Positions 19,835 through 30,316 of a stretch of 64,000 bases of DNA are shown here, one piece after another. Position 1 is the stretch's first letter; every line of letters starts with the position of its first letter. The DNA is taken from contig JAULSR010000007.1 in NCBI GenBank assembly GCA_030512295.1, positions 1-64,000 on the forward strand, given 5' to 3'. The stretch comes from Bombardia bombarda (Eukaryota; Ascomycota; Sordariomycetes; Sordariales; Lasiosphaeriaceae). Position numbers and translations under genes: made by a program. The notes under the pieces were generated by a model. The model worked only from the letters and a program-made list of their open reading frames with translations. It did no database searches and was not told the origin of the DNA.

Positions 19835-22252
19835 TCACTGAAATCCAAAAACAAAGGCGCCCCCATACCCATCATCGCCCTCCAACGAGGGCCACAGCGG
19901 AAAGTCGATATCCGCCAGCGCCACGTCTGACCCGCCTGACCCACCACCTGCACCACCAAGACCAGCAGTACCAGCATCCATCCACCCTGACGTCCCACCC
20001 CCACCCGCATCGGTACCAGCACCATTCAGCACATGCGGCTGGCTCGAGTCGGGGAAGATGCTGGGATGTTTTCTCCACGAGTACAGATAGCGCTTGCTGG
20101 CGAGCTTGATCAGCCCATAGACGATATCCGGCCCCGTCTTCTTCCTCATGGCATTTGCTTCTGCCGAACCGTCGTTCTCGATGGCTGGGTCCTCCTGGTT
20201 GGTGATGAAGTGGATGATGTCGCTCAGGCGATGGAAGTGGTCTCCTTCTGCTACCGAGCACGACTTGAGAAAGGCCCAGCCGCGATGGAGGGCATCGTTG
20301 GTGTCGGCGTTGTCGGCAGCGTCGGGGTAGATGTGTCGGATGCGTAGGAGGACAAAGATGGAAAAGATGAGCTCTTGTATGTCGATGACGGTCCAGGGGA
20401 AGCTGGAATTCTTGAGTGTTGCATCCTCGGCGGGGCCGGAAGCGGACGCAGATGCAGATGCGCCACCGGCAGCAGCAGCGGCAGCAGCAGGAGAGACGGT
20501 GGATCTTGTAGTGGTAGCTGGCCGTTTGCTATCGGAATCGCGGTGGCCAAGGGCGGGGTGCAGACTGATATTGACGGCGCGAAGGACGACGGCGTACGCC
20601 TTGGAGATGTAGTCGACCACCTCGACCGGGACGGGGCCTGGCGAGCCGCCTGTCGACGAATCGACCCAGTGCACATCGCCGTCCTTTCGGAGCCCGAGCA
20701 AAGCGTGCGAGTAGAGGCGGAGCTTGGTGCCAGAGAAGAGGTGCTCGAGCAGTGGGGAGGACGAGACGTTGAGGCGGGCGCCCATCATATCCAGCTCCAG
20801 CTCGCTGGTTTTCATGACAAGGACGCGACTCCTGTAGGTTCCGGTGCTGAAGGTGCCCTGGGCGAGGAGGGAGTTGATGAGCGACTCTTTGTGGCATATC
20901 TCGGCGGCAGCCAGAAGGATGGGCGACAGGGGGAGGCTATCGGAGCGTGGCTGGAGAAGAGATGGGTCCAGGTGAGCGGTAGGCGGGATGGCGAGGCGGA
21001 AGCTCAGACAGTGGTTCAGGATGAAGCAGGCGAGCCAGGTCGACCTCATTGTCTGCCGCGTGAGCTCGTTCAAGCGGCTCATTTGGTTGTCAAAGTTGCG
21101 CTCAAAGGTGGATTTGTGAAGAGCCATCTGCAGGGCCTTGTGTGTGGCGATGCCAACAAATGTCCACGAGGGGTCGTCGTCCATGGATGCAAAGGGGAGA
21201 GGCCAGAGACAGAGGAGCAGCAGAGCTTGCACAAGAGGCAGCGAGGGGGGCTTCAGGGCAGTGTCTGCGGCGAGTCGTCTGACGGGCCAGGTGAGCTGGA
21301 TGGGGAGGTTGTGGTGCTTGGGGTTGACTTTTGACGCGATGGACACGATGGCCCAGTATAGCAGGGGGCACTGGATGCAGTCCCGAACGAGTTCTCTTTT
21401 CCCGCCTATGAAGGGAAATTGGTGGTGGAACTGGGCGAAGAAGTCATCGACAAGCTCCAAGAAGTCTGCTGGTGACATGTCGACGCCCCCAAGTTGCTGG
21501 GCCGACAGGTCGAATCCGTATCCGGTGGCCGGGCCAGAGGAATACTCCGGCGGGCTGTCATGATCGTGAGCTGCATCTCCTGACCAGGACGGGACACTGG
21601 TGGGCACCGAGGATGTCGTGTCGTCCTCCAGTCTGCGCTTGATGTCGTGAAGGTCCCGTTCCAGCTGGGCGATGCGACTGGAGGAGCTGCTGCACTTGCA
21701 TGTTAACACACCAATAACACACCAATTGCCACGTGATGTTATTAGTATCACCTACTCGGGTGGAATGTGGGCGGGTTTGGCTGGTTGCGGTGCTGTTTGG
21801 GCCCCAAATGTGCATTCACGATCGACCTTGGAACATCTCGAGCATGCAGCTGGGAATTTGATGGCGGCATCGCACCGGAGCTGTGTCCAGTGTCAGCCAT
21901 TGAGGAAGCATTGCATACATATCATTACCATTCGATAATTAACAAGATGAATGAAAAACAGAGAAATAGAGAAATATACCTTCATTTTGCGACAATGGAC
22001 GCATGTTGTCCCCCTTCGCGCCCTTGCGCTTCTCTGCTCCCGGTGCTCCATGACGTTATTTTGGAAGGGAGAGGTCATGTCGACAGCGGGTGCAATAATG
22101 GCAGGTTCGGAGTGTTGGAGTGCCCATGCTTGTTCTGGTGCCCATGGTTCCATTGGACTTCTATTGGCTGGGGGTGGTTTTGGGCTGACAGGCTTGCTCC
22201 CGTCCCTTGTCTTGGCGCCAGGTTTGCTGCAAGTGCAACACACTGCCGGCAA
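19835..22252 (-). CDS. Zn2Cys6 fungal-specific transcription factor
   Basis: Three exons: 22252-21980, 21880-21756, 21689-19835 (2253 nt, up to 750 aa). The zinc cluster is assembled across the first intron: C84-VH-C87, C94, C104-SR-C107 and C114, the exact CX2CX6C..CX2CX6C pattern. A short coiled coil (RIAQLERDLHDIKRRLED) follows, then a fungal_trans middle homology region (QFHHQFPFIGGKRELVRDC, WTFVGIATHKALQMALHK). A low-complexity Ala/Ser/Gly insert (about 20,420-20,500) sits in the C-terminal half and the tail is Gly-rich. Several in-frame Mets before the zinc cluster make the true start uncertain (e.g. at MTSPF or MEHREQ). Nuclear regulator, by position probably of the surrounding cluster. 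Confidence 0.9.
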
Positions 22253-23395
22253 CTTCCAGGCCGATCATTCCAGTTCCTGTAGGTACCTTAGGTAGGTAGG
22301 TATATATGCGCCAGTACTCTCAGCAGGGCACATACGAATAGCCATCCGAGGTGCCTGGACAGACACGCATGTTTGGGTGGCGCAGTCCAGCGAACGTTGC
22401 AATGATTGCCAACATCATTACTTCCGTTGTCGTCGTCAAGGAACTTGCCGTCTATTAACCGCTGCATCCTACGGTTCCTACCCGTCTACTATACGAACTT
22501 GGTAACCGCCAGCGTCAGCTTATGACGACGAGTTGGCTTGGCATTTTTGCACCAACATAGGACATCTAGAGTTTAGGAGCTCTTGGACTTGAAATGTGCC
22601 CTCGTTACTTGGTAATGCACATGTGCAGGTGCGGCACGCATTACAAAGTTTATATGTACCCAGTGGCTACTTTACTTAGGTACCCAGGTACTTCGTAGGT
22701 AGGTGGGTTCGATCTTGAAAATCAGCATAGCTGATGTTAGATTATAACAAATAGCACACAGGCTAGTGGGCTATATACGATAATTGTGCATATCGAAACC
22801 ACATACGGCCATAGATAGTGGAAAACTCGGCATCCCGTCCGCTCTGCCCTAGATAAGCCACTAATCGCCAGACTAGTAGTTGGGTCGGTGACGACCAGCG
22901 AATCCCTGGTGCTGTATGTTTTTGGTCCCCTTTTGTTTTGACTGACCTGTCACAACGTGTCGGAAGAGAAATCGGTTCAAGACGCAAAGATTGAAAGGAG
23001 AAGTGACTTCTTTTATTGTTTGGACTATGTCCTACTGACTGTGCTAGTCCAACACATCCTGCGGGCTTACGGGGTCTCTTATAATCGATTCGTCATTGAC
23101 ATGCCCGACAGTGCAAGGCAAGCGACGCGCTTCGGCGATGTCAACTAATGGGCCTTTTAGACTAGACTCAGATCAACCCTCATCGGATGTCCGCTATGGC
23201 TGGGCACTATGAAGTACTACCAACTGCTCGTATTGCCGTCATCGATAATAAGGTTTAAGGCCCCTTTCTACGCCAAACAACGTTGGTCAATAAAGTCGCA
23301 ATTAATATCTCCAGGCATGTTCCATCTTGTTCTTCCAAATATTAGGTATTGTATTGCACAAAGACACATACCTGACCATAACAGTGAGCACAGCA
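22253..23395. other. Intergenic region between regulator and O-methyltransferase
   Basis: 1.1 kb divergent promoter region. It contains dispersed TAGGTA/TACCTA words (around 22278-22305 and 22676-22710) but no convincing ORF or RNA gene. Confidence 0.5.
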
Positions 23396-24712
23396 ATGTC
23401 TACTACCATCCCAACACCCTCTCTCGTCAGTCTTGCAACCGAGATACTGCGGGCCGCCACGACGCTCGAGGATGAACTCAAGATACAGAATCTCCCTGCC
23501 CCTGACTTGTCCTCTCATGGCCGGCAGGATTACCTCGACATCCTGACCAACCCAACTGCCATGTCTGCGCGCTCCGCCCTGATCGAAGCCTCACGCAACA
23601 TGCTCCTGCTCGCTCGCGGGCCCATTGAGACCCTCCGCTCGACCGTTCTCGTCGACCGCACCGGCATCATGGTCCTCCGCGTCATCTACTGTCTCAAGAT
23701 AGCCGAACACGTCCCCCTCTCGGGCTCCATCAGCATGGCCTCTCTGGCGGCCAAGCTCGACGTTCATCCGACCCCCCTCGCGCGCATCCTGCGCTTCGCT
23801 TACACGATGCGTGTCTTCCACCAGCCGGTGGACCAGCCCGACACGGTAGCGCACACGGCCCTCTCGGCCGCCATCTCCACCTTTGACCCCTATCTCTGGA
23901 TCCAGCTGAGCGAGACGACTAAGACGCACGCCGCGAGCTTCAACTTCCCGCGCGCCCTCAAGGAGTGGCCCGCCAGCCCGCTGACCCTGACAGACCCGCA
24001 GGGGAGAGACTTTTGGCGCATCATACAGGAGGACGACCCCGACGGCAGGGGTATGGAGCGCTTCTCGGCTGCCATGCGCACCTACATGCAGACGTCGCAC
24101 GGGAGCAGCAACACGTATCTGGTGGACGGGTTCGACTGGGCCGGCCTGGGGAGCGGCACCGTGGTGGATGTCGGCGGCGGCAACGGGCATGGCTCTGTCG
24201 CTGTGGCCAGGAATTTCCCGCAGCTGAAGGTGCTGGTCCAGGACCTACCCAAGAATGAGCAGCCGGCGGCGGAGACTATCCAGAATGCCAAGCTGGAGGA
24301 GGGCAGGGTTGCCTTTCAGGCTCATGACTTCTTCACGACCCAACCAAAAGAGCTGCAGCCCACGGCCTATCTGCTCAGCCGCGTGCTGCATGACTGGTCT
24401 GACGAGGACGGGGTTCGCATCTTGAAGCACCTGGTGCCGGCCATGAAGAAGGATGGAGCTCGACTGATTGTCGTGGAGAGGCTGCTGCCCGATCAACCAG
24501 GGGAGATACCGCTGCATCATGAGGCGCAGCTGAGGTCACTGGACTTGCTCATGTTTACCTTTTATGGGGGCGGGTGTGAGCGCAGCCGTCAGCAGTGGGA
24601 GAATCTGTTTAGGGCGGCTGATCCGGGGCTGAAGGTTGTCAATGTCAGGTCATGGCAAGAGTCTGTAGGATCGGAGCTTTCCATGATGGAGGTTCGGTAC
24701 ATGTTAAACTAG
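23396..24712 (+). CDS. SAM-dependent O-methyltransferase (COMT/sterigmatocystin OMT-like)
   Basis: Single exon, 438 aa from ATG 23396; an in-frame ATG 69 nt upstream gives no extra homology. Layout: N-terminal winged-helix dimerisation domain (SMASLAAKLDVHPTPLARIL, about 105-125), then a class I methyltransferase fold with the SAM motif VVDVGGGNGHG (about 256-266), VLVQDLP, HDFF, and LHDWSDEDG with the putative catalytic base His332, followed by VVERLLPD. It would transfer methyl from SAM to a hydroxyl, probably phenolic, of a secondary metabolite. Gene content around it supports a tailoring role in the local cluster. The stop codon lies at the start of a TAGG microsatellite. Confidence 0.9.
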   Translation: MSTTIPTPSLVSLATEILRAATTLEDELKIQNLPAPDLSSHGRQDYLDILTNPTAMSARSALIEASRNMLLLARGPIETLRSTVLVDRTGIMVLRVIYCLKIAEHVPLSGSISMASLAAKLDVHPTPLARILRFAYTMRVFHQPVDQPDTVAHTALSAAISTFDPYLWIQLSETTKTHAASFNFPRALKEWPASPLTLTDPQGRDFWRIIQEDDPDGRGMERFSAAMRTYMQTSHGSSNTYLVDGFDWAGLGSGTVVDVGGGNGHGSVAVARNFPQLKVLVQDLPKNEQPAAETIQNAKLEEGRVAFQAHDFFTTQPKELQPTAYLLSRVLHDWSDEDGVRILKHLVPAMKKDGARLIVVERLLPDQPGEIPLHHEAQLRSLDLLMFTFYGGGCERSRQQWENLFRAADPGLKVVNVRSWQESVGSELSMMEVRYMLN

Positions 24713-24778
24713 GTAGGTAGGTAGGTAGGTATGTAGGTAGGTAGGTAGGTAGGTAGGTAGGTAGGTAGGTAAATAGGT
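24710..24778. repeat. (TAGG)n microsatellite at the O-methyltransferase stop codon
   Basis: About sixteen tandem TAGG units with two interruptions (GTATG, AAATAGG). The first TAG is the gene's stop codon, so the whole array is in the immediate 3' UTR. Confidence 0.9.
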
Positions 24779-24881
24779 ACAGGTGGGAGGGACACTGGGT
24801 ATGGTATCATGTATTGTATTCTACACGATAATAGAAGAGTGCCTAGTGAACCACCTGCTCATCTGCTCATCCACGTTATAT

Positions 24882-25598
24882 TCAGTGCCACGTCTGGCCC
24901 CTGATCATGTGCTCATGCTCCGATGCAGGGGGGGCAGCGACAGGCGCAGGGACGGTGAAGTCGATGCACGACTCGTACGTCTGCCCCTGGCCGAACCAGT
25001 ACCATTGCAGGACCTATATCGCGCAGGCCGCCCAGGTTAGTACGTACTATTTTACTATTTATTGGGCCAACATGATGGATAATATTGGAAAACTTACGCA
25101 AACACCAGCCTCGGTGCACTTGCCCGCCAGATCGGGCACCTTGACACTGAACTTTGTCTGGTCGGCAGGCGGGCGCGTGCTCGCGGCATAGTTATCCGCC
25201 CAGGCAATGAGGGGTGTGCCAATGACCGAGTTGGTGGTGGTATCGACGACGCTGACGTTGGCGTAGCCCTTGTGGGGGATGCGGATGAAGACCTCGAGGT
25301 TGACCACGTCGCCGGCCTTGTACTTTTGCACGTTGGCGACGTTGTCGGCGAACTGGAAGCCCTTGCAGAGCCAGAGGTTGCACTTCTTGGCGTCGTAGCC
25401 GTCCTTGAGCCCGCTGGGGTTGCTGCGCAGGAGGGCCTCTGGGTACGACGTGTTGTCCGTCTTGTAGAAGTTGACCAGCGTCTTGCCGCAGGCCGCCGCC
25501 GTCGCGTCACCGGGCGTGCGCGACGCAGGCTTCTGGACCAGGCCGTGTGCAGATGCCTGAACGGCGAGGCCGAGGAGGGCAGCGACAGAGAATTGCAT
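24882..25598 (-). CDS. Secreted copper monooxygenase-like protein (LPMO, chitin-binding type-4-like)
   Basis: Two exons: 25598-25098 and 25013-24882 (633 nt, 210 aa). A signal peptide (MQFSVAALLGLAVQASA) is followed directly by His18, which becomes the N-terminal His of the copper histidine brace in lytic polysaccharide monooxygenases. A second His in IRIPHKGYANVSVVD is the likely partner. The C-terminal exon gives VLQWYWFGQGQTYESCIDF, a core strand with the Gln/Tyr/Phe pattern of these folds, with several cysteines for disulfides. There is no CBM. Family assignment (AA11/AA16-like or related) is not settled by eye. It would act outside the cell on polysaccharide. The AA8-type cytochrome gene lies about 1 kb upstream on the same strand. 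Confidence 0.78.
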
Positions 25599-26656
25599 TG
25601 TCGTCGTTCTTCAGTTGCTACTGGCAATATTCGGGCAAGGGTGGATGTGTGGTATCAAGCTTCGAAGATGGTTGGTTAAAGGCCAACTCCATGTTTTCCT
25701 GCACGGGCAGCGCGATTATAAGTATTCCAGATACTTATACGCCACCGATGCGTACGGCAGATGATGGAGATGATGCGGGTTGGGGAACGGCATGCAACAA
25801 CCTCGCGTCCCAAAGTCCCCGTTGTTTTGCCTAATAGTACCCCTTTTGTGGGGGGGGGGGGGGGTTTATTTGTTTGCAGCCAATGAGGCCCCGTCTTGCA
25901 AACAAGCATTGATCTATCTGAATATTTACTTTATTGCGGAATCCTCGGCAGAACGCCAATGTTGCATTTGCTGCCGAGAATCGATATTGATGTGCGGAGG
26001 AGTGGTATATCATCTCCACAGTCCCTGTCCCGGAAAGGGGCTATCCGCGGCGTGCTCCTTGCTTTTTGATTGTTCACCACTATAAAGCCACCCGATTGTT
26101 GACCAATTTGTCATTCTTTGGCATCGAGCACCATACCGCTCAGACTCTCTTGTCTGCATGTGCTAGTCAACAAGAAACATGGAGTTGCAGGTGTGACTCA
26201 ATTGGGGGCAAGAGCCGAGAGGCTGTTCTGGGATTTGGTTTCCGTCAATTTCCTCTGAACTTGATGTTAGCTGTCAACTATGTCACCCTGACAATGACGT
26301 ACTTTGTCAGGTGCTGTACCTAGGTAGCTAGAGCTGCCATCTAGGTAGATACCTATCTACTTTAGATATACTTGAACCGAGCAAGGTAGTGGTGTGATGC
26401 ACTCTACCAATATAGACCTTTTAAGCTTGTTTACATCACGGCCTCTCCAAGAAAACAGTGCATATACCAGTGATTCTCACAACGGCCCGTTAGATCCACG
26501 TCGTTTATGTTATCCGATTCATAGATTTCACATCCTAGGTAGAAGTACCTTAGTCATATGTTTTTCCTCATCCTAGGTGGTCCTATTTACTTAGGTATGT
26601 TTACTTCTACAACCTCTGTTGCAGAACCCCATAACCCCACCCTTGTCCACATCTCC
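25599..26656. other. Intergenic region upstream of the LPMO-like gene
   Basis: About 1.06 kb with a run of 15 G at 25850-25864 and TACCTAGGTA-like words around 26,320-26,360. No coding signal. Confidence 0.5.
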
Positions 26657-27384
26657 TTAAAGCTTTGCAGGGGCGCCGCCCGAGGCCTTTGCGACCTGGG
26701 AAGTAAAGTTGGCCAGCTTGGCGCTGCTCAGATCGTGAGACCACTTGCCCCTGGTCTGGTGGATGCTGAAGCGGCTGGCGTTGTTGGCTGGTTCGGCCGG
26801 AGCAGCGGCCGACTGGGCATAGGCAAACGAGACGGCAGTGCTCGCGGGATCCAGCTTGGTGGTGCTCCACGAGCTGACACCCTTGGCGAGCGCGTTGAGC
26901 GTCCAGTGGGTGCTGTTGGCGGCCGATCCCGGCAGGACGGTGTAGGTGGCGCCCGTATAGGGTTGGGGATAGGTTCGGCTTCTATATACATTGTTTAGTA
27001 TATTCACTACCACTTCCAACGAATGTTAGCAGAGCGGTAAACTCACGAGGCGCTGCGCGAAGAGACGACGGTCTTGTTGCCGCTGGCCCAGGCAACCACC
27101 AGGGGGTTGTTGACCATGACACCGCCCCATGCGAAGCCAGCCCAGCCGACGGCCTTGGGTGCGACAATCTGCAGCAAGACATCAAAGTTGCCGGCCGTAG
27201 CGTTATCAGGAATGGCTATGCGGAATGCCACCTTCTCGGGCGTGGTGTACTCGGAGTAGCAGACACCGGTGGACGCGTCACAGTACTTGACCGCAGCCGA
27301 GACGGCCTGGGCCTCGGGGACGGGGCTGGCGAGGGCCGTGTTGCCCAGAGCCAGAGCGGCGGCGGCGAGTTGGAGGAGGCCCAT
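26657..27384 (-). CDS. Secreted cellobiose-dehydrogenase-type cytochrome domain protein (AA8-like)
   Basis: Two exons: 27384-27047 and 26981-26657 (663 nt, 220 aa). A signal peptide (MGLLQLAAAALALGNTALA) precedes a single DOMON/CDH-cytochrome domain: YCDASTGVCYSEY, FDVLLQIVAPKAVGWAGFAW, GGVMVNNPLVVAW (candidate Met haem ligand) and NSTHWTLNALAKG (candidate His ligand). There is no flavin dehydrogenase domain, carbohydrate-binding module or membrane anchor, so it is a free haem b electron carrier. Such domains can reduce LPMOs, and an LPMO-like gene is next downstream on the same strand. An upstream ATG (27474) only adds an unlikely leader, so the start before the signal peptide was chosen. 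Confidence 0.83.
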
Positions 27385-27485
27385 TGTGGATATGATGTGA
27401 GAGAGGTGGATGCAGAAAAAGATGAGGAAAGTCAGGCCGGTCACAGACCTTGGGGGCTCGATGTCGGGTGCCACTGAATATATAG

Positions 27486-27505
27486 TACCAGTACTAGTAC
27501 TGGTA
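27486..27505. promoter_or_regulatory. 20-bp perfect palindrome upstream of AA8-like gene
   Basis: TACCAGTACTAGTACTGGTA reads the same on both strands. It lies about 100 bp upstream of the AA8-like start codon and next to a TATATATT element (about 27,476-27,484) in the gene's orientation. A dimeric activator or repressor site is plausible but unproven. Confidence 0.45.
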
Positions 27506-28463
27506 GAGGAGTAGTTGAGATGTGATGGCGATCTTTATCCGGCAGAACAAGCCCTTTATCGGCTGTATATCGCAACTAATCCCTACGATATGTATGTAGC
27601 ATGTAGCTCGCCGTCTCCCTCAATGGTGTTGATGCATTGCTATTTCGGCAACTGTCTGGTTGAAGCGGAACGGCTGATGATGGCTGGCAGGCGCTAGTGA
27701 TTGGAATGCTCTTGCCTCCATACTGCTCGTCAATATTGACGTGGTCTGCACAGGAATGGAATGGAACTGGAGACCGCCCAATCAATGCATGCTGTTGTTT
27801 CTTTCCTCGCCCCAAGCTCGCCTCGGAATCCGGACCTTCCCGTCCTGGGCTCAGGGGAAGGTGCCAATCTGGGCCCATTGTTTACCTGCCTCGGGATACC
27901 TATGGTGTAATCATGCAAGGGCAGACGGGAAACCGTTGTTTATTTGCCATCCATTAAACGCAGCGCCCCGAAGAGCGGGGTCTTAGGACCATGAGCCTTT
28001 TAATTACTAATACCAGCATTTATATGATGACATTTTGTGCTTCCTCACTCGGGAGCTGCAGGCTAAACTCGACGGGTTTTCTTCCTCCAGTCTCCCATAT
28101 TCGTGCGGACCTCCGGCCATTGGGAGAAATGCCCAGACCTCTTAGCGAGGCCCAGTGTACCCAATCGACTGCGCTGGATTTTTAAGCATAAGGGCTGAGA
28201 GCACCGGTTGATTGACTCTCCTGTCCGTCCGCTCCCAGCCCGTACCGCAATCCCGATGCAGCCAAGCAAGGGATTCCCAAATATCTGGTTACACCCGAAA
28301 TCGCTAGATGCCAAGAGATGCATCTGTCGGTGCTGTCCTGTCTACATTTGCTCATATCTATGGTCCTCGTAAAAGAGTGTCCCAGAAACTCAAACTGTTG
28401 ATGAAAAACTGTCTGTTGGGTATCAAAAAACTCCAAAGAGACCAGAGTCCTCTTTGCATCCAT
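27506..28463. other. Intergenic region
   Basis: About 0.96 kb between the AA8-like gene's promoter and the 3' end of the membrane-protein gene. Short ORFs on both strands show no domain or coding bias. Nothing else seen. Confidence 0.5.
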
Positions 28464-29558
28464 CTAAAACCTGTTGACAACCTTGGGACTGTCCTCCATC
28501 TGCCCGTCAAATAGTGGCTGAATGTCCTCCTCTAACGGTGGCGGCACCTTGATCTCCCCTCGCATAATCTCGATTGCCGAGACAACAGGTAAAATGAGCA
28601 TCAACATCGAAAGCAGCTGCCCAAAGCTCCATGACTTTTCTCCCTGGTCGCTGAGCGTGACATCGGGATTCCCAAATGCCTGGGATAGCAGAAACACTCT
28701 GACTGCTGCCCCTATTCACACACCAGAACATTAGTCTCTTACTCTCGCCCGTTTGGCGCCCCTGAAAGAGAAACATACCAATAGCAATACCAGCCATCAA
28801 GACCAGGCCAACCAGCTGCACTGTCTTGAACCACCTCTGCATGCTGCTTTGCAGATACCACGTCGCCAGCACAAACACCACCACATTGCCCGCAATAGTC
28901 ACAATGGTGCCCACGTAGTCCAGCCCGCCGGCCGACATTGACTTCTCATCGCTCCCCGGCTCTGGCACGACAGCATCAGCCGCCCACACGCACCCAATGG
29001 GCAAAGTATTTGGCAACCCCTTGATCTTGCTCTGCAGCACGAAGACGCCGTAGACGCACGACAGCGCTAGGTTGACAAACATGAGCAGCTGGCGCAGCCA
29101 GCGCAGCACCCTGTCCCGCTGGAAGTCGCGCACCAGGGTCAAGAGGGTGGCGTTGTGCGTTGCCATGGACAACAGTGACAGCATCCAGATGATGAAGAAG
29201 TGGTACGGCACCAGCGTCGACGTCTTGACCAAGCCCACTGACTGAATCCCAATGCCCACCATGATCTGTTGGTCCGAGTAGCCGTTGATCAGCTTGCGCC
29301 GGATCGTCGATGGGTTAGACTTGGATCGGGGCGATCGCATGAACTCTTGAAACACCAGACTGGCTGACATGATGAGTGCGAGGCCTGCCGTGATGGTCGA
29401 TGAGAGGAGGACCTGATGATTTGTACATATAATTAGAACAATTTCTTGTATATGATGATATGGAAGGTGAGGTAGTTTGTACTCACGCCAGCGCCAGCAA
29501 TGCCTGCATCACTGGGGACCTGCTGGGGGACGACGGTGCAGCTTGGTATTGAAAGCAT
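28464..29558 (-). CDS. Multi-pass membrane protein of unknown function
   Basis: Three exons: 29558-29487, 29412-28779, 28711-28464 (954 nt, 317 aa). A short N-terminus with one Cys (PSCTVVPQQVPSDAGIAGAG) leads into about seven hydrophobic helices: VLLSSTITAGLALIMSASLV, STLVPYHFFIIWMLSLLSMA, QLLMFVNLALSCVYGVFVL, YVGTIVTIAGNVVVFVLATW, TVQLVGLVLMAGIAIGAAV and FGQLLSMLMLILPVVSAIEI. The tail is acidic and cytosolic-looking. The C(x)VPxDxDIxGxGV start followed by helices is recurrent in uncharacterised ascomycete membrane proteins; I know no function. Confidence 0.75.
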
Positions 29559-30316
29559 TGTTAAATGTAAAGTCTAAATGACAAATTGGATTTCTTCAAT
29601 GTGGAAGTGTCAATTGCAACCAAGGTAACCAGAAGAATAAGGTCAGAAGAAAAAAAGGAAAAAAAGAAAACCGAAAAAAGAAAATGAAGGAAATCCGATA
29701 TGCAACTTTTGAATCACAACATACTCAAAACATTAAACACAGATTGGAAAACGGCGAGGTGCTGTCGCTCTTATGACGTTGGATCAGCGAACCCAAGCCC
29801 GCCTGTGTCATGGAATGAACATTGGATGGCGTGGCGGGCGGTGGCATGAAACACGCGCCGATCATGGGCAAGCCTCCAAGTCAGGGGGGACTGCGTCCCC
29901 TTGATTGGCTCACAATGGAGATTCGGGACGAGAGACAAGGGCCGTCAACCGCCCGTCGCCACGTGCCAAGCACGAATAAGGTCAAAGAATAACCATCTTC
30001 TTCTTTGAAAGCTATAATTGGCATTTGTTTAGGATTTTGAGTTCGTATCGAGCAATGAGCTCAAGATAAAGGCAGGGCATCAATTCAGATAGTAGATGCT
30101 ATCCTTTCCAAACCGGTGGCTGGAACTCCCTGCAGCAGAAGGAAGATACGGCGAGCCGCTGATGATTCTTCACAATGACCCCCTGCTGTCATATGCTATG
30201 GGTGTTTTTCTTTTTGTTTTTCTTTTTGTCTTTTTTTTTTAATCTTGATCTAATCCGTATTGTCTTTTATTCTAGACGGGGAAAAATGCCACATCTGTGA
30301 CGAGAACATATCAAAT
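29559..30316. other. Intergenic region with purine and T-rich tracts
   Basis: Contains a purine-rich tract at about 29,645-29,695 (just upstream of the membrane-protein gene) and a T-rich tract at about 30,208-30,241, close to the 3' end of the hydrolase gene. No gene seen. Confidence 0.5.

Noticed and set aside
20375..21334. 319-aa plus-strand ORF
   Set aside because: Lies opposite the transcription-factor exon, whose domain and splice structure are clear; the antisense frame has no recognisable domain.
24710..24778. CRISPR or telomere-like repeat
   Set aside because: A pure tetranucleotide microsatellite without spacers, and not the fungal telomere unit TTAGGG.
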